A DNA stretch of 64,000 nucleotides. Origin: Paramacrobiotus metropolitanus. Taxonomy: Eukaryota > Tardigrada > Eutardigrada > Parachela > Macrobiotidae. The stretch covers positions 310,001-374,000 of the forward strand of contig NW_026570257.1 in the NCBI RefSeq assembly GCF_019649055.1, in the 5' to 3' direction. Below, piece after piece: positions 11,800 through 22,880 of this stretch. Every line of letters starts with the position of its first letter. Position 1 is the stretch's first letter. Under the pieces are notes generated by a model that was not told the origin of the DNA, did not search any database, and saw only the letters and a list, made by a program, of their open reading frames with translations. A program made the position numbers and the translations under genes.

Positions 11800-11935
11800 A
11801 GGCTTTATATTTATAACTGGCTCCCTAGGGCGTAATTTCGAGTGGAGGTGTTATTATTCAAACAGGCTAGGTGAGGTGCGCTTGATGCAGTGGGGCTCTT
11901 ATTTCCGGGAGCCAAAAAATGCGATAATTAATGTA
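11800..11935 (-). repeat. Copy of a dispersed C-rich repeat (reverse orientation)
   Basis: The reverse complement of this stretch aligns with 36956-37090. Shared blocks in order are ATTATCG.ATTT, AATAAGAGCCCC, CCTGTTTGAA.AATAA, CGAAATTACGCCC and GTTA.AAAT. This copy is less C-rich and probably older. Confidence 0.55.
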
Positions 11936-12029
11936 TTTATATGGAAGGTTTTCTTCTTGTAATGTTTTAACCATCTATTTTACAGTTATAAGTTTAATGA
12001 AGGGTATCAGGTACTCTACACGCTATCTA

Positions 12030-13030
12030 CCAACCAGTGAAAGCAGGATGTTGCGCAAGAAATATGCTTTCCGTAAGCGTTCTATGACCTGTCATTGTAA
12101 CCGTAAATTTTTGACGAGAGAAAACGTTACGCTTACGGTAATTTGCTTAGCACAGCGGTAAAACATTACATAACAGTATCGTATCCTTTTATGGTTTCTT
12201 GAGCCCATTACGTTAGCAAGCATTCGGAAACGTTAAAGAATAATGTCCCAGCAGCAATCGGTTCAATGTGCTGTAATTTGCTACTATAGCTGTGATCTGG
12301 TACGGGAACTGCAGTTTTAATGGGATAAGTCTGCAGATTTTGGCAGAAACGATATGTGGGTAGGCGTGTCGTTAGTGCGAATCCCTTACGGTAACCTTAG
12401 ACTTCCATGGTAGCGGTGACTGAGACCGCGGTTCATTATGCTGAGGAAGCCCGTAACAGTTACCATCGCTCGTTACAGCAACTAAAGCCAGTCTCGAAAA
12501 TAACAAAAATCAATCTACCGCACTGCAGATCGGTGCGATAGCGGTTATTCCCACGGTAATTTCGAATTATTACGTTAAAGTACGCAAATTTTGAGTTTGA
12601 TTTTGTCCAGTTTTGCCGTTATATGCGTGTTATCTTATTGTGTGCGTGAGGCGACTTTGTACCGTTGCAGAAGGCATTAAATTCATTATTATCAAACAAC
12701 AAAGGTCCCTGTAACGCAAGTCCGTAACCTTAGTTAAGGCTAAACTTATTAGTGGTGGCCCATTACAACGAACCGCTGTGTTAACTACAACCGATTAAAG
12801 TAACGTCAGCCAGCTGCATTTGCGATAACCTCTTGCAGTTCGGGTGAGTCGAAGTAAAGCAGTTACGATTTTTGCTTTCATTGTTATAGCTAACAGTCAC
12901 AATAACGCAAACTTAAGCCAGTTAAGGCAAGAAGCAGTGAAACACGGATAAATGCATTAAATGCAATAACTGCAGCTTTGTACGCTCACGTTATCTGTTG
13001 AGGTAACGTGATATCCCTCATGGCAAATAA
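12030..13030. other. Gene-free kilobase unusually rich in GTAAC/GTTAC words
   Basis: CCGTAA, GTTACG, GTAACG and TAACGG-like words recur about every 50 bp. Examples are near 12072, 12125, 12208, 12385, 12448, 12560, 12713, 12796, 12861 and 13000, on both strands and including the inverted pair CACGTTA..TAACGTG. No gene is visible. The stretch sits between a dispersed repeat and the AGGTCA tandem array, so it may be an old repeat or a site cluster. Confidence 0.35.
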
Positions 13031-13186
13031 ATTGTAGCTTAAAGTTGGAGCATAATGCTGACTACTGCAACACTAACGTGCACACCAAAAATCAAGAGGT
13101 AGAGTTTGCTGTGTAAGCACATAAGATTGAGAAATTTAAGCTCCGTAGAATCGCGGTTGTGTGGTTTCAGGAACTGTAAAGTCGCT

Positions 13187-13535
13187 AAGGTCACTCAAGC
13201 GACCCAATGGTCAGGACCGCCGTGTCTTAGAACCGCAGTTTCAAGGTGTCAGAACCTAAAAGGTCACTAAGGTCACTCGGCGACCCAAAGGTCAGGGTCA
13301 TACGTGTCTTAGAACCGCAGTTTCGGGGTGTCGGGAACTTAAAGGTCTGTAGAAGGTCACTAAAGGTCACACGGCGACCCAAGGTCAGGGTCGCCGTGTC
13401 TTAACTCACAGTTTCGGGGTCTCGGAACCTAAAGGTCACAAAGGTTACTAAAGGTCACACGGCGACCTAAAGGTCAGGGTCGCCGTCTTAGAACCGCAGT
13501 TTCGGGGTGTGAGAACCTGAAGGTCAAGCTCGCCG
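13187..13535 (+). repeat. Tandem array (~80-95 bp unit, about 4 copies) with AGGTCA sites inside palindromes
   Basis: Units are marked by AACCGCAGTTTC near 13231, 13313 and 13492, with a variant near 13408. Each unit holds two to four AGGTCA words, often as AAAGGTCAC (for example 13362, 13432, 13450). Near 13369-13400 a perfect 12-bp inverted pair, ACACGGCGACCC and its complement, frames AAGGTCA; the other units keep weaker versions. The same AAAGGTCAC word makes up the cluster at 902-1312. The array ends about 540 bp upstream of the intact TMEM151-like gene. Confidence 0.65.
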
Positions 13536-14076
13536 TGTCTTAAAACCTCAAAGTGCTTATATTTAAGAAAAACGGGCGGGCAAGCGATAGTTGGTACTTA
13601 GCGCCTAAACAGACACGCCCGACCATCGTTCTGCCGACAGCACATGGACGAGTTTTTCTCACGTGCACTAACCAAAGCGTGCCGGCTTCCCGGTTGCAGC
13701 AGAATGTTCTAACTTAGCAACTGATGTCTGTATACCAGTATACGCATAAGTAATCACGTTCTCCGCTATTGAATCTGCTGCGTACCGAGGGTACAAATCA
13801 CAACAAAAAATTTAATCGCAACTGCCAACTGGTATTAACGCTAATCATCAGAATTGGCCATGTCACGATTTGATCTTACTGCGAAGTTCTCAACAGCAAC
13901 ACTGCTAACCTGTTATATCTGAATTATCATTGATTTGTTAATTAACGCTGTTCTCGAGAGAATTATTACCAACGACGCAGTTTTGTTAAGGCCGGGAAAA
14001 CAAAGTAAGTAATTGCACACAATTCATACGCGCACTATAACATTTCGACCATAGCGAATCGCAGTTTCCAGATTCG
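13536..14076. other. Upstream region of the intact TMEM151-like gene
   Basis: No open frame of note. It contains the 5' leader of the next gene; I cannot place a transcription start. Confidence 0.3.
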
Positions 14077-15713
14077 ATGAATATCGAGCAGAATAGTCGT
14101 CTGAACGACGACCGCAACCACGTTCAATTGGAGATAGCGCAGACACAATATCGCGATGATCCGCCTTCGTATAACGATGCTACAAACACGGCAGCTATGC
14201 TGGACACGGTCGAGGAAGAACATTCCGCAGCGCCGATGGATTTACCCTTACCGCCGCTATACGAAGATCTCTTTGGTCCAGGTCGACCGCCCGCGTTTGT
14301 TGCTCCAGAAGGACGGGACTGGGAAGATCCCGGGGTGGCCTGTGACGAATTTTGTAGCCTCGCGAACTGCTGCCGCATGATCGTACTGTGCGGTATTATC
14401 ATGGGGATCATCTTCCTTATTCTGGCGGGCACCACATTGAAACATGAATCGTTGCCGCTTTGGGCCGGGGGCGTGCTGCTAGGAGTGTTCTATCTATGGT
14501 ATTTCATCGATACATTCTGCTATAATTCCAATATAAAATTCCTCAGCAATGTCGTGTCAGTTGCGGAACTTGACCAACATGTGCAAGGCGTCCGATCAGG
14601 TACATTTACCGATTGAATACCCTCAGTGAACGATAACCCTGTCAAATCGGCCGGCAAGGCACGCATTGCTCGGCTGTAGCTTTATTACTTGTTGCAGTAG
14701 ATTTATCGTATACGAAGATACGAAGTAGGTTAGACCGTTGCGAAGCAGATTACAGTGATAAACTCAACCTGGTCATGAGCTCGCAACGCCACACCACGAT
14801 TATATCGTTCCCAGGACGCGAAATTCCTTTGTTGCTGACCTCGGCAAGACATTAGCGTTTACCAACATTGATGTCTATGTTTATGTCATTCGATAGTCTT
14901 GCTCAAGTGAAAAATTTTGTGAATCAGTGTTTTCCGAAAAGCAGTATACATAAAATCACGAACGGCATCTACAAGCATCTAAAAAATATAATCATTAAAG
15001 CGCGCCTAAGGAAAACGAATGGTGGGGAAACTGCAACTTTGTAGTGGGAGACAGGTGGTGTTTTACGGAATGCTTCGACAGGGATTTTCGCAGCGGCTCA
15101 TTTTGCATAAAAGCCAAATTAGCCAAATTTTGCTGTTGTAGCACGCGCCTTAGTCGCGTGGCAGATGGAGTGCTCCCACAAAGAGCGGCGTACGCGAACG
15201 ATCCACTCGGGCACCGGCCGACATCGACGCACCCGGCATCAGACTTACACCGTCAAAGTGACCACGTGGACGGGAGCGAAAATCTTTGAGTATGGACAAT
15301 GCGAAGAGGTCTCCAGTCCCGGGCAACTGGAGGCCATTGAAGCCTTCAAGCAAACGCGCATCAAGTTCGACAAGCAGTTCGTCCTCGCGGGCAGCGCGAC
15401 ACAAGCCGAAATTACACGGCAGCGCGATGTATTCGTCGCCGCCAACCAATGGCGCGACCAAAAGTACAACCTTACGCAATCATTTGAGGTCGCGGGATTC
15501 GAGCCGCTTCTGAGTGCTTCAATGACGGAGAATAAGCCGTTTTTCTTTAAGGTTCACTGGTATACACTGGCGGCGTTCTTCCTGTTGGAGCTACCCTTTA
15601 GCTTCATGATCAAGATGCATTCGAAACGCATGGCATATACGTATGTTAAAAAGCTGGGAATGCCAGCTCCAGTAGAAAGTGCACCGCATGATGACAACCG
15701 TGATGACTTTTAA
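14077..15713 (+). CDS. TMEM151-like membrane protein, intact copy
   Basis: Two exons: 14077-14599 (donor CAG|GTACAT) and 15142-15713 (acceptor TTGTAG), joined in phase 1, giving 364 residues. The N-terminal tail holds two PPxY motifs, PPSY at 29-32 and PPLY at 59-62, known ligands of WW domains in NEDD4-type ubiquitin ligases. Membrane segments are at about 101-121 and 127-147. A long hydrophilic part starts with the WQMEC and ERRTRT region and runs through EYGQCEEVSS and QTRIKFDKQF to a third hydrophobic segment near 310-330 (WYTLAAFFLLELPFSFMI), then a short acidic tail. The order of paired N-terminal membrane segments, the Tyr/His/Arg motif, a VTTW..A.IFEY-like strand and a late membrane segment fits the animal TMEM151 family, whose function is little known. 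This is family recognition by eye. Exon 2 and both splice phases match the damaged copy at 6-7.5 kb. Confidence 0.7.
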
Positions 15714-15784
15714 CCCATTAAGTATATTAGAATTATGCTTGCTGGCTTTCGTACTGCTTGATTTCAGTATGCTGAAGAATCCGC

Positions 15785-15790
15785 AATAAA
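15785..15790 (+). terminator. Polyadenylation signal AATAAA
   Basis: AATAAA lies 72 bp after the stop of the intact TMEM151-like gene and is the nearest canonical signal. Confidence 0.5.
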
Positions 15791-16766
15791 GAAAATTTTC
15801 TCCTTGCTTACGTGAAGTTGCATTTTTTTCGAAAACGTGTTCAATTCTTTTGTTTAGCTAAAGGAATCTGATCATCTTCGGTTGATATTTTTTAAAGTTT
15901 TCCGGCTTAACTGCTGAAAAGTTGCACCCCTTGGCATAACAAGACTTAGTAATAAATTTTAGGATTTGAGATTAATTACTAAAACGGTTGTTGTTAATAA
16001 TTAAGGAAGTTGATTGCAGAACCGGTTAGTTAGCCTTTCCGGTGGGTGTTTTCTTCTACTCGCCGGGTATTTTTCGACTTATGCAGTATTATTCGGTGAA
16101 CAATCAACTCAGGCCCGGTCTACGAGCGAGAGTACTCATGCGCGTAACCATTTCGGTCAAAAACTATTATCCGTGTTGTTGTTACTTATCATGCCGATCA
16201 ACACTTTCACTCTGTACATATTCCTTGAATGCTTTTGGTTAGAGTTACGACAACCTCTTGTTGTCGGAAGTCTACAGAGTACAGACTACTCCATACTCTA
16301 TAGCAGAAGGTTTTGTTGTAGTTGGCTTTGGTTGATCAAGTCACTGTCCTTTCACTCTGCTTACTGTACTGCAGCATCAGTTTTACATGATGACTTTGTA
16401 AACACGGATACGTCCGAACTGTTTTCGAATGCTCTATTGTGACCGATGATGCATAAATCAAACAAGGATGCATTGACACAATTCAGTCCTTGATTTGCGG
16501 TATTTATATTGAAGGACTTCTGTGGAACATCCGCTAGTAACAATACTGAGCAAATAAGCATGGCAGAACGAGTACTAGCCTCGCAGATTGGGACTCAAGA
16601 GCAGTTTTATCTAAACCGATTTTCAACCATCTGAGTCGATAATTTTAGTTTTAATATTCTACACTCAGTAATCAGGTGAAAACTTACTCCACCATTCTGC
16701 AGAAAGTATACAGCAGTGCATTATCCCACCCGCTAAGTTTTCTGTTTTTAGTTGGTCCTTTAATCT
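15791..16766. other. No supported gene
   Basis: An open frame at 16014-16442 begins with TTG, not ATG, and has no recognisable content, so I do not call it. GTAC-rich words occur near 16270-16290. Confidence 0.4.
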
Positions 16767-19084
16767 ATGGAGAACACAAGTATGCCTGTGTATCTATTTC
16801 GTGAGCCCAAACGGACCGAGCGTGAGCTGAATCATGGGAACACGGTGTTAGTGCAGCGTAGTCCAGGTGTGTGGTGGCTGGGATATATCCAAGACATTGC
16901 CGATACTGGCGACCAAATGTTCATTGACTTCGATTCAACAACGGTCAGCGCTGCCTGGATTCATGCCCGTCACATCTGGGCCCACCCGCTGCTGGAAAAG
17001 GATGTTATGACCCTCCGGCTCCAGGACCAAATTGATAAGAAAGCTGGCGTGGCCGTGCAGGTGGCGCTACGGAATGAAGTAAACGGACCGCATGTCTTTC
17101 GTCCGGCACAACTTCTTGTGGCTTCTTTTTTCTCTGGAGTGCTTTACGTCAAACTGGATGGTGAAACGGCGCCGCAGTACGTTGCCGTCCACAAATGGCA
17201 GCTAGCCGCCCGGGCGGCTTTTCGGGGACCTCCGCTGTTCAGCAAAAATGTCACCAGACTGCATTATCGCAAGTTTGTCGTACCGGTTAAGGAGCCGCAT
17301 TCCATCAAGGCTCTGGATGTGAAAGCCCTTCAACAGTGTTTCTATCATGCTGCCGCTCTTTTCAAGCCCGGTACACAATTTCTGGGTCCCGAACCTCTCG
17401 TCAACAAGAACATCGCCGATCGGATGTACTTATCAGTCGGAAATGGTTCACTAAACATTGTGTGTGCTCAACGCGATGCCGAACGTCCAACGTACGCCGC
17501 CATATGGAATCAGAAGTGTTTGATGCAGGCCTGGCAGAAATGCCGTGTCGGACAGTCTTTCGTTGAGAAGGTCCCACATCTGGAAAACGCTGTTGAAGAG
17601 ATATCATGCAGTGCAGGTAAGCCAAAAGAAAGCCATTGCCTTTTCGAGTTTGCGGTGCTGTATATAAAACAGATTCGTTTTATCTGATGGGTTTCTTATT
17701 TCTGTGTCTCTTAAGTCCGTTCATTATGATACACTGAGTTATATATATTAATTGGGAACTAACAAAAAAGCTGCTGCTTGTAGATGGGAGGATTTGGAAG
17801 TTGGATTATCCCGTCCTGAACGGAATCCTTTTGGAACTGGATGTGCATACCCTAACCGAATGCAAAAAGTATGTTTTGACTAACTTTTCAAACTTATGTC
17901 CACCTAATGATGTGAAGTATGGCAAAAATTGTCTAATATTCACACAAGTTGACACAACTACATGTCTTTTTTTGATGACAGGGTTTGCACGCAATGGAAT
18001 TTCCTTTTGTCGCAACCCCGATCACCGACTTCCAGATATGTTATCATCGATGCCGACGCTGCAGTACCGGCACGCCCTATACCCTTGGAGCACGACGCTG
18101 TGTACAAGCTGGCCTGGTGTATCAATGACGCTGTGACAATGAACACCAAAAGTCTGACTATCAGACAGGCTACCGCAGCTCAACCCAATGGTGTGTTTGC
18201 ATCGGTGCTGAAAGATTTACTGAGGGCCAAGAAGGTGTTCCTCGATCTGATTATCATACAAAACGGAACCAGTCCAATGGGAATAATCGGCGTTAACAGC
18301 CGCGAGTCTTTTTTGGATCTCCCCACAGAATGGAAGTGTCAGGATGTCTCTGAACTGATCATCACTTGTCATAAACTGTTACTAAAGAGTTACACCATAA
18401 AGGATATTTCTACTGGTATGATCTGGATTTTGCATAAAGGGACACTCCACGAGCAGGAGAAACGGAGGTTCTTTATGCTCACGGAAGAAAAGCAGCTTAC
18501 TATTGTGATTCCTCGGTTGGTTTTCCATTCAACGGATTCTAGAGGGGGAATGCTGCGGAGATTGCTAATGGCGGCGGAAGAGCACTGCCCAGCGGTCGGT
18601 AAGGAGGAGTACAAAAAGGTTCGACGCACCTATCAACGCTGGGTGGATACGCCGGTGGATCTGGGACAGGGAGCTACAATTCGACACTGGCTTAACCTGT
18701 ACGCTACAATACATGCGCAGGAGCGAAGAACTTAGTACTGTAGCATTTACACTGTAAAAAAACGATTATTGCTTTTTTTAAATTTATTTAATACTGCATT
18801 GCGGTGCAGCCATAAAATGTATGAGCTGGATTAATAAGATTTAACTAATTTTCTCCAGTTGATCCGCATTTAAATAATATAAAATAAGAAAAACTAAATA
18901 TTTATCCTGCTGTTTTGATCCAAGGTACAATGGATTTGAGGTGGACGGATCTGTGAAATTGTGGGATGATGTTGACTGGAAGACTGTGGATGTTTCCTCG
19001 TTAACTAAGTTGGCCGTACACTCTCTGGCTATGTTCGTACCTGATGAAAGCCATCCATTATATTTCTATTTATATGCCGGATAA
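16767..19084 (+). CDS. F-box protein with a large lineage-specific N-terminal domain (intact)
   Basis: Four exons: 16767-17616, 17784-17868, 17982-18698 and 18925-19084, total 603 residues, phases 1, 2 and 2. Exon 1 (283 residues) starts with a beta-rich module (NHGNTVLVQ, GVWWLGYIQDI, MFIDFDSTT, AWIHARHIW) that resembles Tudor- or agenet-type barrels; this is a weak inference. The split F-box spans exons 2-3: YPVLNGILLELDVHTLTECKK then VCTQWNFLL. F-boxes bind SKP1 and bring substrates to SCF ubiquitin ligases. Exon 3 continues with VIIDAD, a LAWCINDAVT repeat-like stretch, VSELIITCHKLLLKSYTI and IPRLVFHS, perhaps degenerate leucine-rich repeats. The last exon (DWKTVDVSSLTKLAVHSLA) is short, and its acceptor is the least certain join. 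Exons 1 and 2 have exactly the same lengths (850 and 85 nt) as in the gene at 54970. Confidence 0.7.
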
Positions 19085-20472
19085 GAGCCTAGTATTGAAT
19101 CTGCAGGGTTTTGGATGATATTTTTGATAGTTATGGTCCCATCGACAGTGACCACCATTGTGTTGATGTTTTGTGTTTTGTTATAGCCGACAGTGGCACT
19201 TTACCGTAAATTAGCGAATTGGTAACCAATAGGGAACTGAATTAAACTAATTTTCATAGGCATCTGTCTGTTTAATATGTATTACTGTAAATTAGTTTAT
19301 TTTTTGTTTTGGTTTTGATGGTGGATATGTGACCGCACTTGCTGCTCTAAATTGGATGACTAATAGCTTATTAAAAAGTTTCCCAGGTGTCTGGACACCC
19401 GTTTATTTTTAATCATTGCCATCCAACAACATTTTGAATGACTGACATAGACAGGTAAAAAATTACAAGAAACAAGATCGTTATGGGCATCATTGCGAGC
19501 TAATGGCTGCTAAAAGCCGCAGAACAGTAAATTATTGACACTTAGCTTGCTTTTGGCAACAAAGCATGGAAAATGCGTGGAGCTAGCGGGATACAGTTAA
19601 ATAGGCAAACATTACACAGACGTTTAGTACTCGTACTGTATAATACCACTATACTATACAACGATGCACAGAAAGCATCGTTGTAATTATTATTACTGCT
19701 GCGCATCGTTGCGTATTATGTACGACACTTGTTTTACATATGCTCGATTCTTCTGCTTATGAGAGGCTTTAGAGGATTCTTGTGTTAATTTGTATTTTCT
19801 GCAGTCTTTCACGATCACTTTCCAGTCAGTGTGGTATATGCGAAACTTATGGTTGTCCATAGAGTCGTTCCGGATAACATACAGTGATCGGGCAATTTCT
19901 GCACCAGCACTAATCTGTAGCTAGTTGCTAAATTGCAGTACATCTGCTGATGCTTATACAACCTTATATAAAGGCTCGCGATCTTTCTAAACGATCCGTT
20001 ACGAGCGAAGGTCGGCGTACTTTTACTGTATCTGACACAGGTACAAGTACTTATAGCGCTACGATGGAGCAACTGCTAAGGAAGTTGCCGATGTGTCCAC
20101 GACGGCACTACGAGTACCTGACTAACTCTAGACGTTTTACAAGCGCTATACAAAACGTCTAGATTGGTTTGCCGTACTGTACATACCATTGCTCCAGATA
20201 CAACAAAATACGTTAAGCGGCAAGATCAATACGTTGCACTGCATCTGGTTTTCCAAGTACCGCCTTACTATTAATGTTAAAGGCTGTCGATCAAAAGCCC
20301 ATAGTTTTACAGCGTACAGTGGCGCGCTTCATGTGCAGTCTACGTAAAATATTCCCCTGGACGTTCTGGGCACCCTGTTCGATTTCTGGTACAATATCAC
20401 TATTTGATATCGCCAGAAGGAGCTGCTACTCTAAAACACAGCAACATTTTTGACTACCAAACTGACCGTACG
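19085..20472. other. No gene seen; one clear hairpin
   Basis: A perfect hairpin with 11-bp arms is at 19657-19685 (TACAACGATGC, 7-base loop, complement), next to a GTACTCGTACTG word near 19628. No open frame is supported. Confidence 0.45.
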
Positions 20473-21982
20473 ATGCAGAATCCACGGAATTTTCCTGAAG
20501 ATGCCGGCAGTCTGCTGGCACTTAGCATTGTGCATGTCCTTTTGGCAGTTGTGGGATTCACCGCAAATCTCTACAATTTTTTCTACGGTAAGAAGGGTTC
20601 TAATCTGCTGCCGTTGTTTTATTTTCGGTAAGTTCTTCAAACTCGTCTCTGCACTAAAACCGTACAATTAATTTCTGAACAGCTGACGCTATAACATTAT
20701 TTCCCCGAATTTCTGCTTAAATTTGAAGATACTCAGTAAAATTGTGTGCTTAACTTTCTCATAACCATTAATTATATGTTGAGCAATACCGCTGTAATTT
20801 ACTTCGAAGCTATGTAGAACAGTTATTTAACTTGTATGGAGTAGGCAAGTGCCAATGATGGGAATAATCGGTTGGCGCTAATCCAATTTCCACTGGCGTT
20901 TGCACATAAGCCGGCTTATGGTATTACTCTTCGTGTCTGCTCCGTGTTCTGCACGACTATGATGGCGGCTCTTGCATAAAATATAACGTAGCTTTATTTC
21001 ACGCCCTTGCGTTGGTAATGATGTCATCTATGAGTCAACTAAATACCGCAATCGATTTTTCTCCAAGCGATCGATAGCACCAATGGGTGTGAGCAATATC
21101 GATTTATTCTGCACCTGTATCCCAGGTGGTCCAAGCCGGGCTGTAAATTTATGTGCCTAATTTGTAGCCTGGCTTCAACTGAGTGGCTTGTACAGTATAT
21201 CGAATTAAGAAGCATAGTACTTCCTTTAATGGCACAACAATTCAGAAAGTATCAGCAGACAGCAGCTAATAACATACGGTATAAAGGGAAGTTTTTGTAT
21301 CACATAACATCGAACAAGGATGCAAACGTTTCGACCTGATACGCATGGTGGAGCCGAGAATTTTGCTGAGAAATCATACCAAAGGTTAACTTTCCGATTT
21401 ATTGTTATTGTAACAAAAATTCTTGCTATTTGTAATAAGTGTCCAGGTTTAGACCTATGTACACCTGGATATGATTTATTTTCAGGACTTCTGTTTTCTG
21501 CTCACATTTTTCCGGTGATGCAAACGCTGGCCTTCGTATTCTTTACGATCCCATTGTACGGGATGCAGCTGTTATGGGGGGTCGGCTCGGTGGTGGCATG
21601 TGTGCGAGTGTTTGGCGGCAACAGAAATCTAATATTCTTCGGAGAAGATCGGGAGATTAGTGATTGCATGTGCCGAACCTCTTTCGTGTACCTGCTGCTA
21701 ATGGTTATTGTATGGTTCTTCGCGGTCGCGTCTAGCGCCCAGCCCTTCGTGGCTTCGCTTGGCATGTGGGGTTCAGTCCACCACGTGTTCCAGACCGATC
21801 TTACCGGACATCTGGTCATGCTGGGAATGATTCTCGCGCTAATTGCCGGTATGGTCGTGGAAGAGTTTGCCATCCAGCGAAGTGTTTCCGTCAGCAACGA
21901 TCTCATCTGTATCAATAATAACCACAAGCTTCTTGCCCGAGTTGAAGAACAAACCGGGTCACCGCCACCGGAGACCGTCTAA
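20473..21982 (+). CDS. Four-pass membrane protein, family not recognised
   Basis: Two exons: 20473-20587 (donor TACG|GTAAGA) and 21486-21982 (acceptor TTTTCAG), joined in phase 1, giving 203 residues. The in-frame stretch before the ATG has no other ATG, so 20473 is the start. Hydrophobic segments are at about 13-36 (LLALSIVHVLLAVVGFTANL), a long pair at about 45-75 (PVMQTLAFVFFTIPLYGMQ then VGSVVACVRVF), about 105-123 (FVYLLLMVIVWFFAVASSA), and about 150-170 (LVMLGMILALIAGMVVEEF). A charged CMC-containing loop lies between the third and fourth groups, and the C-terminal tail is hydrophilic. The layout resembles small tetraspan proteins, but I see no CCG motif and no claudin signature, so I give no family. 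Confidence 0.6.
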
Positions 21983-22820
21983 ATGGGGACTGCAGTTCAG
22001 AACCAATTTAAAGATGCCCATGAAGCCATTTTTTGGAGCCATGGATCCACCGATGAGTTTGCTGTTGATAGTCCTAAGAAGGAATATTTTACGATATTAC
22101 CGCTTGCACTTGCTATGAACATGTCGGATTTAACATGTGAGAAAGGAATGCACCAGACGTTTACATTCAGTACATAACATCAATACAACCACATCGCCTT
22201 TTAATAACGCCCTTTGTCTTCCGTAAATTCAATTTTGTTGATTGCGATTTGCCTTTTTAATTTCTACGATTGGTAGTTTAATAATTTATTACGATTAGCT
22301 TTATAATTTATTCAGATTTTGAACGAAATGCTTCTGTGGCGTTATGGGTGTTTTACTGTGCTGTTGTACGAGGTATTTGTGAGTTTGAACATATACTTGA
22401 GCAGTATGCTTGAACAAATCCACAAGCACATTTTAGGATTGTTATAATCCGCAGTATACAATGCTATGCTTCAAATTATCGTCTTAGTGAAATTTCCGGT
22501 GCTTTTCAGCAATCACTTGCTGGTAAATAACAGTAGTAATAGTAAGCCAGTTCTTACCGGAGTCAAGTCGTTAGTGGACCAACGACACCAACCCAACCGA
22601 TGATATATATATTTCTTGTACTTAAAGAACTCCTTTTTAATCTGGTTTTCAAAAATTGTGCCTGCAAGCTTTTCAGCTATGTATGTAAATAGCCCAAGAC
22701 AGAATGGGACTAATCCTGACTTCAAATTACGGTAAGGTCCGCCAAGCTGTTTATCTCTCCGACTGCCGCTTTTACAAGTTTGCGGTACGACACGGCAAAT
22801 GACACTGCTCCCCTCTGTAT
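21983..22820. other. 3' side of two converging genes; no gene seen
   Basis: AT-rich sequence between the membrane protein (plus) and the kinase-Kelch gene (minus). No supported frame. Confidence 0.4.
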
Positions 22821-22869
22821 TGCCAGTACAGTGGTACAAAGCGTTATGCTTTGTACCACTGTATTGGCA
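22821..22869. repeat. 22-bp-arm hairpin just past the kinase-Kelch stop codon
   Basis: The 22-base arms 22821-22842 and 22848-22869 pair with a single mismatch around GTTAT. The arm core is AGTGGTACAAAGC. The hairpin begins 12 bp beyond the stop of the minus-strand gene, so it lies in its 3' untranslated region. Confidence 0.65.
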
Positions 22870-22880
22870 AATTACGTAAC

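Noticed and set aside
16014-16442. 142-codon plus-strand frame
   Set aside because: Starts with TTG and shows no ordered features beyond a random hydrophobic mix.
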